A DNA stretch of 40,589 bases, taken from the NCBI GenBank assembly GCA_018676675.1, contig JABHEG010000062.1, positions 1 through 40,589 on the forward strand, written 5' to 3'. Under the pieces are notes generated by a model. That model was not told where the DNA came from and did no database searches. It worked only from the letters and a program-made list of their open reading frames with translations. This document shows positions 23,538 to 32,356 of this stretch, one piece after another. The position numbers and the translations under genes were made by a program. Within the stretch, counting starts at the first letter, position 1, and each line of letters begins with the position of its first letter. Source of the DNA: Lentisphaerota bacterium. GTDB lineage: Bacteria; Verrucomicrobiota; Lentisphaeria; Oligosphaerales; JABHEG01.

Positions 23538-26500
23538 TCAGTCCGCTTCCAGAAGACGGGCCAGGTCTTCGGAGCTCAGTTTCCCGGCGACCCGCGCGTC
23601 CTGCGCTTCACCCATGACGTCTGCAAACAGCTCCGCCTTCTCCTGCTGCAATAACAGGACCTTGTCTTCCACGGTCTTCGCAGCAACAAGTCGATACGCA
23701 ATGACCGGCTTGTCCTGGCCAATCCGGTGTGTCCGGTCAATCGCCTGTCGTTCCACCGCAGGGTTCCACCAGGGATCGTAGATGACCACGTAATCTGCCT
23801 TGGTCAGCGTCAGTCCCGTGCCGGCAGCCCGGAGGCTCAGCAGAAATGCCTGACTGACATCGCTTTCGTTGAATTCCTTCACGAGCTCAGCTCTCCGGTC
23901 AGTCGGAGTCTTCCCGGTGATGGTCAGCGTCGGGAGGTCCCCCAGGGCGTCACGAATGAGGTCCAGCATGCTCGTGAACTGGCTGAAAACGAGCACCGAG
24001 TGGCCCTCATCCATGATCTCGGTGACCAGGTCCACAAGCGTTCCTAGTTTCGCTGACGCGGCATTCGGTGGAGCCCCGGGAACCAGCCGCGGATCACAGC
24101 AGATCTGACGCAAGCGGGTCAGAGCGGCCAGCACCTCAATGGGGCCTCGTTCCCGGACTGCCTCGCGTGCCTGGAGAAGGTACGTGTCATAGAGCTTGCG
24201 CTGGGCCGGATCAAACTCAACGCGCAAGACCTCTTCCGTGCGCGGCGGAAGCTCGGGCGCGACCTTTTCCTTTGTCCTGCGCAGGAGGACCGGCCCAATC
24301 CGTTTGGCGAGCTCCCGACGACGCTGTGGCACTTCGTAGTGGTCGGCGAATGCGGCTCGATCCCCCAGGAACCCCGGATTCACAAAATCCATGATCGACC
24401 ACAGGTCGAGCAGACGATTCTCCAAGGGGGTTCCGGTCAGAGCCATCGCGTGCCGCGTCTGCAGTGTCTTTACTACCTGGGCAATCTGCGACTCAGGGTT
24501 CTTGATGTGTTGGGCCTCGTCGAGAACAACGAGATCAAAGGTATGCCCTGCAAGCTCCGCAATGTCATTGCGTACCAACGCATAGTTCGTGACCAGCAGA
24601 TCCCAGTCACCACGCTCGAGGGCGGCTTTTCGGCGGCTGGCTGTCCCCGTGTAACTCCTACACCGAAGATCGGGACAGAACTGGGCTGACTGCTCCAGCC
24701 ACACGGAGACGACGGAGGCCGGGCAAACCACGAGTGATCGCGGCCGTTCGCTCGCACCCTCGATCGCATGTCCACGAATCCTTGCCTCGATCACGGCCAA
24801 AACCTGGAGTGTCTTACCCAGGCCCATATCGTCAGCCAGGATCGTGCCCACGCGATGGGCGATGCGGTTGCAGAGGAAGGCGAAGCCCTCCTGCTGGTAG
24901 GGACGAAGAATCGTGGCCAGAGTGTCTGAGAGCATCTCTTCCTCAGGTGGGGGTTCGGTGATCAAGTCTTCCACCAAACTCCGCGACGTGCCCTCTGAAA
25001 CAGCTCCAAGGTCGTTCAGCAGCGCCTTCACAGCTTCCTTGGCTTCGAAGCGGAATCGCGTACTCACTCCACCTTCCGGCGGCAGCCCGAGGTGTCCCAA
25101 CTCTCGCTTGAGTGCGGAGACCTGCTCCGCATCGATCTGTAGCCAACTCCCGTCCCGAGTCCGGAAAACAGAGTTCCCCGCAGAGAGTGCGTCGTTCAGC
25201 TCTGAGTTCCCGACGTCCATTGAGCCGCACTGCCAGCCTACTGCCAACTGAAGGAAGCTGCCGCGCTCCTCAACTGCCAAGGTGGGAACCAGGGCTGCCC
25301 CATCACCGAGGAGGGCCTCCAGCTCTGCATCGCACGTCCGGGAGATCTCCTCCGGGAGTTCCCTCCAGCGTCTCACAAACTCTGCTATCCGCTTGGGCTG
25401 TCCCGCAATTCGCGCTCTGGCATCCTCCTGAGCCACCCCCTCCAGATCGATGAGGAACTCCCGTACAGTGTCGAGGAAAGGCGACGTGTAGGTCGTTATC
25501 ACGAAGGATCTCCCCTCTTCCGCAATCGCGCCGGCCGCAATGGATGAATCAGGGCGAATGGCGGCACTGCCAATACGAGAAGCAATGAGAAGATCGGCCC
25601 CATCAGCTGAGACGTGCAGCCGCACCTTACCCCGGTGGTCGCGGTGCTTCACCGTACGCCCGCTGACAAGATCCAGTCGCCCTTCAAGCAAGTTGGGCAG
25701 ATGCTCGGAAATGTGGACGCGGCGCATTCGCGGGGAACGACGTGAGAAGACCTCGCCAATCAGCTCCCAGGACAGCGGTGGATCAAACTGAAGCATCTGC
25801 CCGTCAAGCACCACATCACGCTGACCGGTCTGCAGAAGCTCAAGCACTTCATGGACGGGATAGCGGTTCCCAGTCGGCGTGATGACCAACGCAACGATGG
25901 TAACCCACTCACCTTGATCCTCTAGCTCAATCCGCATTCGGACCGATGGCCGCTCTGAGGCGATTGCTTCCTGAGTCGCACGCTCTATGAAACGTCCAGG
26001 GACATCTTCCCAACGCTCCAGCCACTGGGCGAACTGTCGTTCAGGGAGCAGATGCATCTCCAGGTTCTGCTTGACTGAGATGCCGCTGCGAATCTGAGAG
26101 GCAAGCCATTTGAGGAAACGCCGGTCATCACGTGACCATCCCTCCGCGAAGCGTCGGTCGCCCATCCGCAACCCGGCATTGAGGACCTGCTGCATGCGGC
26201 ACAGGTGCCGACGGCCTTCGTCATTGACATAGAAGCGCAGGCCGGCTTTGCCCGGAACATGATGGAAGTCCACTTCTACCTCGAGGCGAAGCTCGCCCTC
26301 ACCTCTTGAAACGAGTGCTCTTCGTCCCCTGCGCCCGACCGGGCGAGCATCTGCCCGGCTCTGCGGATGTGAAGCTCCCCCTGACCGCTGTCCCGACACA
26401 ATCGGCTTCTTTCGCCCACGGTTTCCCCACTGCTTCTCGCGCAGTACCTCCTCGAACACCCGCGCGGCAGCGTAAAGATGTACGCACCGGTCATTCACAT

Positions 26501-26744
26501 ACCCGCACGTGCAGTTGCGGCGCCACTCGCGCCCAACCAGACGCCAGACAGCCTGCTGTTGGCCGACACTGAGGGAGAGTCGATCCTCCGTCCAGTCGAG
26601 TCCGGCAATCCGATCCTGCTCAAGCACACGGAAACAGTACCGTCGAATGCCTTCGGAGAAGACCTCCTTCAGCTCCTGCTCGCCTGGCCATTGATCCAGC
26701 CACTCGGGCATCTGGTCAGGATAGTTGATCGGCAGTCGCGGCAT
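23538..26744 (-). CDS. SWIM zinc finger SNF2-family helicase/ATPase
   Basis: A 1068-aa protein. The N-terminus has a SWIM zinc finger, C78-x-C80-x6-C87-x-H89, a DNA- or protein-binding motif usual in this bacterial branch. The middle (about 150-600) is beta-rich and poorly conserved, as in other bacterial SNF2 proteins. The SNF2 motor covers about 610-1060: Walker A in D-D-M-G-L-G-K-T (K644), D-E-A-Q box (742-745), A-L-T-G-T-P-L-E-N and, in the second RecA lobe, L-S-L-R-A-A-G-T-G-L-T-L and R-x-H-R-I-G-Q. Such enzymes translocate on double-stranded DNA and act on nucleoprotein complexes such as RNA polymerase; the precise role of the SWIM branch is unclear. The ATG lacks a strong ribosome site. 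Divergent from the 521-aa gene, 306 bases apart. Confidence 0.9.
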   Translation of the reverse strand: MPRLPINYPDQMPEWLDQWPGEQELKEVFSEGIRRYCFRVLEQDRIAGLDWTEDRLSLSVGQQQAVWRLVGREWRRNCTCGYVNDRCVHLYAAARVFEEVLREKQWGNRGRKKPIVSGQRSGGASHPQSRADARPVGRRGRRALVSRGEGELRLEVEVDFHHVPGKAGLRFYVNDEGRRHLCRMQQVLNAGLRMGDRRFAEGWSRDDRRFLKWLASQIRSGISVKQNLEMHLLPERQFAQWLERWEDVPGRFIERATQEAIASERPSVRMRIELEDQGEWVTIVALVITPTGNRYPVHEVLELLQTGQRDVVLDGQMLQFDPPLSWELIGEVFSRRSPRMRRVHISEHLPNLLEGRLDLVSGRTVKHRDHRGKVRLHVSADGADLLIASRIGSAAIRPDSSIAAGAIAEEGRSFVITTYTSPFLDTVREFLIDLEGVAQEDARARIAGQPKRIAEFVRRWRELPEEISRTCDAELEALLGDGAALVPTLAVEERGSFLQLAVGWQCGSMDVGNSELNDALSAGNSVFRTRDGSWLQIDAEQVSALKRELGHLGLPPEGGVSTRFRFEAKEAVKALLNDLGAVSEGTSRSLVEDLITEPPPEEEMLSDTLATILRPYQQEGFAFLCNRIAHRVGTILADDMGLGKTLQVLAVIEARIRGHAIEGASERPRSLVVCPASVVSVWLEQSAQFCPDLRCRSYTGTASRRKAALERGDWDLLVTNYALVRNDIAELAGHTFDLVVLDEAQHIKNPESQIAQVVKTLQTRHAMALTGTPLENRLLDLWSIMDFVNPGFLGDRAAFADHYEVPQRRRELAKRIGPVLLRRTKEKVAPELPPRTEEVLRVEFDPAQRKLYDTYLLQAREAVRERGPIEVLAALTRLRQICCDPRLVPGAPPNAASAKLGTLVDLVTEIMDEGHSVLVFSQFTSMLDLIRDALGDLPTLTITGKTPTDRRAELVKEFNESDVSQAFLLSLRAAGTGLTLTKADYVVIYDPWWNPAVERQAIDRTHRIGQDKPVIAYRLVAAKTVEDKVLLLQQEKAELFADVMGEAQDARVAGKLSSEDLARLLEAD

Positions 26745-26970
26745 AGAGCTGTGAGTGGTGTTTCTGCTGTATGTGTGTGTCAGTCACAGCCGGGAATGGA
26801 CATCCCTCATCCGTGGGCAAACTGTGAGTGCCTGTCGAAGGGAGTAATCTACAGGGCGACCGAGGCGCTTCAATCTCCCTTCAGTTGGCGCTGTTCCGGT
26901 CTCGCCCTCGCGGTCCTGCTCCCGGCAGAAATCGCCATTCATCGTCATTGGGATAGACGTGTCTCCCCTC

Positions 26971-26999
26971 TTGATCTAGGCCCGTCGCTATGGTACGGT
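26971..26999 (+). promoter_or_regulatory. Promoter of the 521-aa gene
   Basis: TTGATC (26971-26976) and TACGGT (26994-26999) are 17 bases apart, and the -10 is preceded by TGG, so the element TGGTACGGT resembles the TGGTATAGT boxes elsewhere in the window at seven of nine positions. Transcription would start near 27006, 45 bases before the GTG at 27051. In the rest of the gap 26745-27050 I see no gene and no clear promoter for the helicase. Confidence 0.35.
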
Positions 27000-27050
27000 C
27001 AGCACACGCTAGCGAACGACCGTCTGCGAGCTGAACAGAAGGATCACAGC

Positions 27051-28616
27051 GTGTCCGCTCCCCTGCCCCACATTGCCCTGCAAGAACACATGCAACAGCT
27101 GTTCCGGCTCAACCCGGACATCCCCAGCCGTGAACTCGACGAGTTGTTCTCTCTGGCTCGAGAAACGGACTCGACACATTTCAGTACGTTCGTGCCGATC
27201 ATGGAAGATCTGCTGCAGGCCTATCTCGAGTGCCCTGCCAAGCGCGTGGAACGCCTCACCTTGGAGGAGTATTTCGCTTTCATCAAGAGATCCACCCGCC
27301 TGCTCGCCGAAGCGGGGGAACTCAGTGCCCCCCCGGAGAAGGCGACGGCTGATGCGCATTCCGTGGCTCTGATTGATCCACAGGTGACGGCCTCCTCACT
27401 TGACTGGTGCAAGATCGTGAGCCACGCCGCCATCCCCAAACCGGTCATTCTTGCAGCGGAAGCGTGTCAACAGCGCAACGAACTGCTCTCCTCAGTGCTC
27501 GAGTATGCATTCCGAATACTTCAGAGCATCGACTTGGACAAGGCGCTGGCCTGGCAATTGGCTTACCTGGAAGATAATCGGGGCGATCTCGACCCTGATA
27601 TCGTGCGCGACCTACTGCGCGCGTGGCTGGATCTGCCGACTCTCCCAAACGAGGCCTTTGAGTGGGCCGAGACCTGGAGCGGGGACGAAAACCTGCGAAA
27701 CCAGTGGCCCCATGTTGTCCGTCTTGCCGATCGCCTCCTCCACCTTCACGCCCTCATGCAGGGACAACCCGGGGAGCACAACAGAAGCTCCTCGCTGCAA
27801 CACCTGCAACTCATTCTGAAGCGCTTCCCCCGTGACGAGAAGCGACTCCTGCGCTGGTTCGAGAATGCCATCATTGAGATTGGCGAAAGCGTCCACTTTT
27901 TCGTCACTATTCACACCCACACTGACGCCGATTGGCAGGCAGCTGCTCTTCTCAAAGAGATAAGGACGATCGAGACGCTGTTTCCCCCCGTTCTGGTCCT
28001 GGCGGACCTCATCGTGCATGTGCCGAACGGTGCCAGTCGATTTGCGCTCGCCTTCTTTGGGTTGGTTGGCAGCGGACGGGAGAAATGGGATCAAGAGATC
28101 CTGACCAAAGGAGAGATGGCAGTCAGGCGCCAGTTCCTCAGAAACATGCGACGGGAGATCGGGCCGGAAAAGACGATCGAGGCCCTGTGTTTCGGTGATG
28201 GGCTGCTCTACAACAAGCTCATGGGCGAGTTGGACTGGCTCACCAAGGACTTCGACTCACTCAGGCAACGCGACAAGGTCGTGCAGGCGCTGGCCATCAC
28301 CTACACCAGTTTCCGGGAGGGAATCTTCCTCGCAACCGAAGTATCAAAGCGGTTCAGGGACCTCATGCGTGTGGTCCATGAGGACAACCTTCGCCGCGTC
28401 CTGCCACCAGAAGTGTTTGAGGAGGTGAGTCAGCTCAAGGTTCTGCGGACACTCGCAACCTTGGCCGCCGATGCACGCCGGTGCCTGGCGAAGCGGAGAG
28501 CCCTTGAGACGGACCTGGAGAGTATGGTGGCAGCGGATCTGGATTTCATTCAGAGCGTCAGGCGTCAACGGCTGGCTCTGATTCACTCGATCCTGGGCGG
28601 GCAAGAAGCCTCCTGA
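27051..28616 (+). CDS. Protein of unknown function, 521 aa, mostly helical
   Basis: I do not recognise this protein. It is soluble, with no signal peptide and no clear membrane helix; a hydrophobic strand-like stretch P-P-V-L-V-L-A-D-L-I-V-H-V lies near residue 316. It is rich in leucine and in amphipathic helices, with a likely coiled region near the C-terminus (L-A-K-R-R-A-L-E-T-D-L-E-S-M). It has I-H-T-H-T-D-A-D at about 290, which might bind metal, but no full motif is seen. I start at GTG 27051 because GAAGGAT lies seven bases upstream; the frame is open 573 bases further but those codons run antisense to the helicase and lack coding character. ATG 27090 is the alternative. Its 3' end overlaps the convergent hybrid kinase gene by 59 bases. 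Divergent pairing with the SWIM-SNF2 gene hints at a shared process. Confidence 0.7.
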   Translation: MSAPLPHIALQEHMQQLFRLNPDIPSRELDELFSLARETDSTHFSTFVPIMEDLLQAYLECPAKRVERLTLEEYFAFIKRSTRLLAEAGELSAPPEKATADAHSVALIDPQVTASSLDWCKIVSHAAIPKPVILAAEACQQRNELLSSVLEYAFRILQSIDLDKALAWQLAYLEDNRGDLDPDIVRDLLRAWLDLPTLPNEAFEWAETWSGDENLRNQWPHVVRLADRLLHLHALMQGQPGEHNRSSSLQHLQLILKRFPRDEKRLLRWFENAIIEIGESVHFFVTIHTHTDADWQAAALLKEIRTIETLFPPVLVLADLIVHVPNGASRFALAFFGLVGSGREKWDQEILTKGEMAVRRQFLRNMRREIGPEKTIEALCFGDGLLYNKLMGELDWLTKDFDSLRQRDKVVQALAITYTSFREGIFLATEVSKRFRDLMRVVHEDNLRRVLPPEVFEEVSQLKVLRTLATLAADARRCLAKRRALETDLESMVAADLDFIQSVRRQRLALIHSILGGQEAS

Positions 28617-30558
28617 TGCACTCCACCAACGTTGAGTTCATGTAAGGCTTCTGGATGAACTCGACAGGACCGGAGATGTCGACCTGACGCCGAACGCTGG
28701 CCTCCCTGTAGCCACTTGAGAAGACGACGGGGATATCCTCTCGCAGAGCCCGGATGGAGCGGTAGGTCTGCAGCCCCGCCAATCCAGGCATCTTCAGGTC
28801 AAGGACGGCCGCGTCAAACGCGTCCGGGGTCTTGGCAAATGCCCGCATAGCTTCCGTGCCATCCGCCGCTGCCACAACCACAAACGACGAGCGCTCCAAC
28901 CCTCGCGTCACGATGTAGCGCACCCCGGACTCGTCGTCCACAAGGAGGACACGGCCCGCGCCGTTCGTTCCCTGATCGTCTTCGCTCTGAATCATGCCGG
29001 CGCATTGACGCCTGGGTAGAACGTCGTCCGTCGCAGGCAGCAGAATCCGGAAAACCGTCCCCGCCCCGACCTCACTCTTCAGGTCAACGGCCCCGCCATG
29101 CCCCCGAACAATCCCCAGGACAGTGGCCAGCCCCAACCCGCGCCCGGTGAACTTTGTGCTGAAGAAGGGATCAAACGCCCGGCCTTGAGTATCGGCGTCC
29201 ATCCCCGGCCCGTTGTCAGCCACCTCGACAAAAACGTACGTTCCGGCGGATCGCTCATCACCGAGAAGCAGATCCTGAAGATCCGCTTCATCTGCGTCGG
29301 TGAGCCCGGTCTGGACCGCGACTTCTCCACTGCCGTCGCCAAAGGCTTCACTGGCGTTTATCACCAAGTTGAGCAGGATCTGCCGCAACTGATTGATGTC
29401 CCCACGGACGGCCGGCAACCCCTCGGCCAAGCTGTAGCGTAAATCCACATGAAGCCCCACGGCTGACTCAAGCAGCGCAGAGACCTCGTTGACGAGGGCA
29501 CTCGCATCCAGAGGTTCAGCGGCCACAGGCGAGGTCCCGGAGAAGTCCAGCATCTGCTTGGTCAACTCAGCCGCTCGCACAGCAGTGGTCTTTATGTTCT
29601 CAACATCGACATAGCAGTGAGATGTACGAGGCGTTTCCTCCAGCACATAGTCGGCATTCCCGATAATAGCTTGAAGTAAATTATTGAAGTCATGCGCAAC
29701 GCCTCCTGCCATCATCCGCAGACTTTCCTGCTTCTGGGCCTTCTCCAACCGCCGGGCCAAGCGCCGTCGCTCCTCTTCTTCCAGCTTTCGTTCCGTAATG
29801 TCCCGGGCGATGCAGCACAATCCCATCACGCGGTCACGTCCGGCCCGCATTGGCACCCGGACCACATGGAGAACACGATCCGTGCCATCAACGCCCCACG
29901 TGACATCTTCTTCGACGACTTCCCCTTGAAGGACACGCTGCTCGCTGGCTTCAGATGCGGCTGCAGCCGGTGGCCCAAGTAACTCTCGGTCCGTCACCCC
30001 GATGATTTTCTCCACCGGCAGGTTCAGAAGTTCCTCGATGGCGGGGTTCACCTGAGTGTACCGCAGCGCCTCATCTTTCATGAAGATTCCGTCTTGAGCC
30101 GTCTCGAACATGATGCGAAAGCGCTCTTCACTGATCCGCAACTGTCGGTCAATCTTGTGCTTGTAGAGCGCCATTTCGACCGTGCTGTGCAGGTTACGGG
30201 CATTCAGAGGCTTGTTGAGGAATCCGAACGGTTCAGTCAGTTTGGCCCGCTCGAGTGTATGGGTATCGGAGTGCGCCGTCAGATAGATTACGGGGATGTC
30301 GAAGCGCTCACGCATAACCCCGGCAGTCTCGACCCCATCCATTTTCCCGGCAAGGCGAATGTCCATCAGGGCCAAATCGAGCGCCCCGCGGCACTCCTCG
30401 GCCATCTCCAATGCCTCTTCGCCGGACATCGCCATACCACCGACCTCGTAGCCGAGGCTCTCAAGTTTGGCGCGCAGGTCTTCGGCAACAATCAGCTCGT
30501 CTTCAACGATCAGTATGCGCTGTTGCAGATCGGCCAGATCCATTGAATCCACCACCAT
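28558..30558 (-). CDS. Hybrid sensor histidine kinase (REC-PAS-HK-REC)
   Basis: A 666-aa cytoplasmic signalling protein. Receiver 1 (about 13-130) has phosphoacceptor D66 in L-M-D-I-R-L and K116. A PAS domain (about 143-255) ends in the D-I-T-E-R-K motif. The histidine kinase core has H289 in G-G-V-A-H-D-F-N-N-L-L, the N box L-N-L-V-I-N-A-S-E-A-F (396-406), D-N-G-P-G-M (448-453) and G-R-G-L-G-L-A (472-478). Receiver 2 (about 535-655) has D587 in V-L-D-L-K-M-P-G and K637. With a receiver first and last, input comes from another phosphorelay member and from the PAS ligand; no DNA-binding output is attached, and no partner is nearby. The first ATG is used, with AGGGA about 12 bases upstream; an ATG at codon 6 is possible. 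The final 59 bases overlap the convergent 521-aa gene. Confidence 0.92.
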   Translation of the reverse strand: MVVDSMDLADLQQRILIVEDELIVAEDLRAKLESLGYEVGGMAMSGEEALEMAEECRGALDLALMDIRLAGKMDGVETAGVMRERFDIPVIYLTAHSDTHTLERAKLTEPFGFLNKPLNARNLHSTVEMALYKHKIDRQLRISEERFRIMFETAQDGIFMKDEALRYTQVNPAIEELLNLPVEKIIGVTDRELLGPPAAAASEASEQRVLQGEVVEEDVTWGVDGTDRVLHVVRVPMRAGRDRVMGLCCIARDITERKLEEEERRRLARRLEKAQKQESLRMMAGGVAHDFNNLLQAIIGNADYVLEETPRTSHCYVDVENIKTTAVRAAELTKQMLDFSGTSPVAAEPLDASALVNEVSALLESAVGLHVDLRYSLAEGLPAVRGDINQLRQILLNLVINASEAFGDGSGEVAVQTGLTDADEADLQDLLLGDERSAGTYVFVEVADNGPGMDADTQGRAFDPFFSTKFTGRGLGLATVLGIVRGHGGAVDLKSEVGAGTVFRILLPATDDVLPRRQCAGMIQSEDDQGTNGAGRVLLVDDESGVRYIVTRGLERSSFVVVAAADGTEAMRAFAKTPDAFDAAVLDLKMPGLAGLQTYRSIRALREDIPVVFSSGYREASVRRQVDISGPVEFIQKPYMNSTLVECIRRLLARPGSSESEPAVDA

Positions 30559-30689
30559 CCACGAAGAATCCCTGAGAATGGCGTGCGGAAGGTCATACAG
30601 ACCAGCCGAGACACGACCTCACTCCAGGATTGCATCGATGTGTCGCGTGTCTTCGCAGCGGCATCGCGCGGCGAAGGCGTCCAGGGAGA

Positions 30690-30712
30690 GATCAACAGGA
30701 AGGTTGATCAAC
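30690..30712. promoter_or_regulatory. Repeated GATCAAC/GTTGATC half-sites
   Basis: GATCAAC (30690-30696) is followed after six bases by GTTGATC (30703-30709), which itself overlaps a further GATCAAC (30706-30712) to make the palindrome GTTGATCAAC. Three half-sites in 23 bases look like a regulator binding site. It lies 132 bases upstream of the hybrid kinase start and 106 beyond the TilS stop. The rest of the 259-base gap 30559-30817 shows only the stem-loop at 30770-30803. Confidence 0.3.
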
Positions 30713-30769
30713 GCACGAGAGTATACACCGTCAAAGCTCACCATCACAGAGGCAGTATCGGTCGGCAAG

Positions 30770-30803
30770 GGCGATTGAGGGGGACACTGGGGAAGCAATC
30801 GCC
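30770..30803 (-). terminator. Stem-loop downstream of tilS
   Basis: GGCGATTG (30770-30777) and CAATCGCC (30796-30803) are perfect reverse complements around an 18-base loop. The stem begins 14 bases after the stop of tilS. There is no T tract on the minus strand (CTTGCC follows), so it may stabilise the 3' end or act with Rho rather than terminate on its own. Confidence 0.3.
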
Positions 30804-30817
30804 ACGCGCGAGGGCTT

Positions 30818-32227
30818 CTACGCCTTCATACGTTCGTCCATTTTCTTCCGCCCTCCGGCAAGCGGGAAACACTCCAGTCTGATGCACGGTGCATTGCTTC
30901 CGGGCGTGACGGCCCCAAAGGCACTGCGTTTCAGACCGGGAACCCATACCACTTCACCCCCAACATCCAGAATAGGGCACGCCTGGCGTTCCTCCCGCGG
31001 AACGTGCCCATCCACAAATAGATCCTGGAGCTTCTTTGGGGACTTGCGCCCGAAAGGAACCATGCGGTCCCCACACTGCCATGGACGCACGAGTACCTCG
31101 GCGGGGAAGTCTCGTAAGGAAAACCACTCGACATCACCCCGTCCTTCTGCGAGAGTTCGTACGTCGGGGGAGGCAACCATCTCACAGGCACGGAATTCGA
31201 GTCCCAACTCCTCTATTCTCAGCACTGGGGTATCACGCCAGTTCCACGATATGGCATCCCACGGTTCAACACACTGCTTAACTCGGACACCAGCCGGACT
31301 CACTATCAGACTGATTCCCTCACCAAGCGGAATCTCGACCGACTCGGATGCACAGCGTTCCAGCGCTTCCCGAAGACGCGTGATTGCGGGACGACGCAGA
31401 ATGGTGTCTCTCCCCGTCTCCTGCCGCAGCCACTCACGCAGTACCCTGGGGAACAGCGCAGGATGCAAATCCCGCAGGAGTCGTGGGTCATCGACTACAC
31501 CGGTCAAACGACGAGCTTCCTCCTCAAGGAAGTCTGCATCCATCCTCAAATTCCACAACGTCTGAACCAGCCCCTGGTCGTGCCCAATCCGGTCGCGAAT
31601 TAACGGAAGCCACTCGTGGCGAACGGCGTTCCGACGGAAAGAACAATCAGAATTCGTCCCATCTCGGCACCACTCATGAACCCCCTGTCCCTGGAGATAC
31701 GCGATGAGCTCATCCTTGGTGAGTTCCAGCAACGGGCGCACGTAGCACACATTCCCAATCTGCCGTGCCGGTCGTAGTCCTGTCAGCCCGGTCGCATTCG
31801 CCCCCCGCACCAATCTCAGAAGCATATCCTCGACGGCATCCCCCCGGTGGTGTCCGAGGGCTACCACGTCGTTGTCACCCACCCGGTTCTCCCAAAAGGC
31901 CAAACGGCGCGCACGTCCTGCGTCCTCAGGGCCGCGCCCCCCTTCACCCAGGTCAAGTCTGTGACTTTCGAACGAAATCCCTCGTGTCGCACAGAGGTCG
32001 TGGCACCACTCAACGTCCGCATCCGCTTCCTCTCCGCGAAGCCCGTGATTGAGATGCACGGCGAGGGGTGAGAATCCCAGTTCATGCAGCACCAAAAGCA
32101 AGGCTGTGCTGTCCGCTCCGCCGCTGAATCCAACCCACACCGACGCATCACTCAGTCGCTCTCCAAACAGCCGATGTCGACCGATGAATTGCCGCACACG
32201 ATCTGCTAGTTTGGGAAGAACACTCAT
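30818..32227 (-). CDS. tilS: tRNA(Ile)-lysidine synthase TilS
   Basis: A 469-aa enzyme that adds lysine to C34 of the CAU-anticodon isoleucine tRNA, using ATP, so that it reads AUA. The N-type ATP pyrophosphatase P-loop S-G-G-A-D-S is at residues 35-40. Also visible are H-L-N-H-G-L-R (57-63), the G-H-H-x-x-D-x-x-E motif (A-L-G-H-H-R-G-D-A-V-E-D) and R-N-x-x-R (F-R-R-N-A-V-R-H). The C-terminal TilS domain follows with the G-D-R-M-V-P-F-G motif and K-K-L-Q-D-L-F-V-D. Length is typical. I trimmed the frame to the ATG at 32225-32227, where similarity begins; a GTG 39 bases upstream is the alternative. It is divergent from the sugar-gene cluster and shares a 129-base control region with it. Confidence 0.93.
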   Translation of the reverse strand: MSVLPKLADRVRQFIGRHRLFGERLSDASVWVGFSGGADSTALLLVLHELGFSPLAVHLNHGLRGEEADADVEWCHDLCATRGISFESHRLDLGEGGRGPEDAGRARRLAFWENRVGDNDVVALGHHRGDAVEDMLLRLVRGANATGLTGLRPARQIGNVCYVRPLLELTKDELIAYLQGQGVHEWCRDGTNSDCSFRRNAVRHEWLPLIRDRIGHDQGLVQTLWNLRMDADFLEEEARRLTGVVDDPRLLRDLHPALFPRVLREWLRQETGRDTILRRPAITRLREALERCASESVEIPLGEGISLIVSPAGVRVKQCVEPWDAISWNWRDTPVLRIEELGLEFRACEMVASPDVRTLAEGRGDVEWFSLRDFPAEVLVRPWQCGDRMVPFGRKSPKKLQDLFVDGHVPREERQACPILDVGGEVVWVPGLKRSAFGAVTPGSNAPCIRLECFPLAGGRKKMDERMKA

Positions 32228-32244
32228 GGATCCGGGATTCCGCG

Positions 32245-32274
32245 TTGAGAGTCGAGACAACGGCACACTATATT
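32245..32274 (+). promoter_or_regulatory. Sigma-70-like promoter of the sugar gene cluster
   Basis: TTGAGA (32245-32250) and TATATT (32269-32274) are 18 bases apart, each close to consensus. Transcription would start near 32281, leaving a leader of about 76 bases before the ATG at 32357. A GC-rich inverted repeat, CTGGCC-GG-GGCCAG (32278-32291), covers the start point. On the other strand the same A/T-rich spot (TAATATAGT) could serve tilS. Confidence 0.45.
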
Positions 32275-32356
32275 ACGCTGGCCGGGGCCAGGCTATGTTT
32301 TGGCCGGTACGCCGGGAGCCACCACACATCCATCAGCTCAGATTGGAGTTACGCGA

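Noticed and set aside
26478..27050. Upstream extension of the 521-aa gene
   Set aside because: The frame is open for 191 more codons, but half lies antisense to the helicase N-terminus with its SWIM motif, and the rest has no coding character. The GTG at 27051 has its own ribosome site and promoter.
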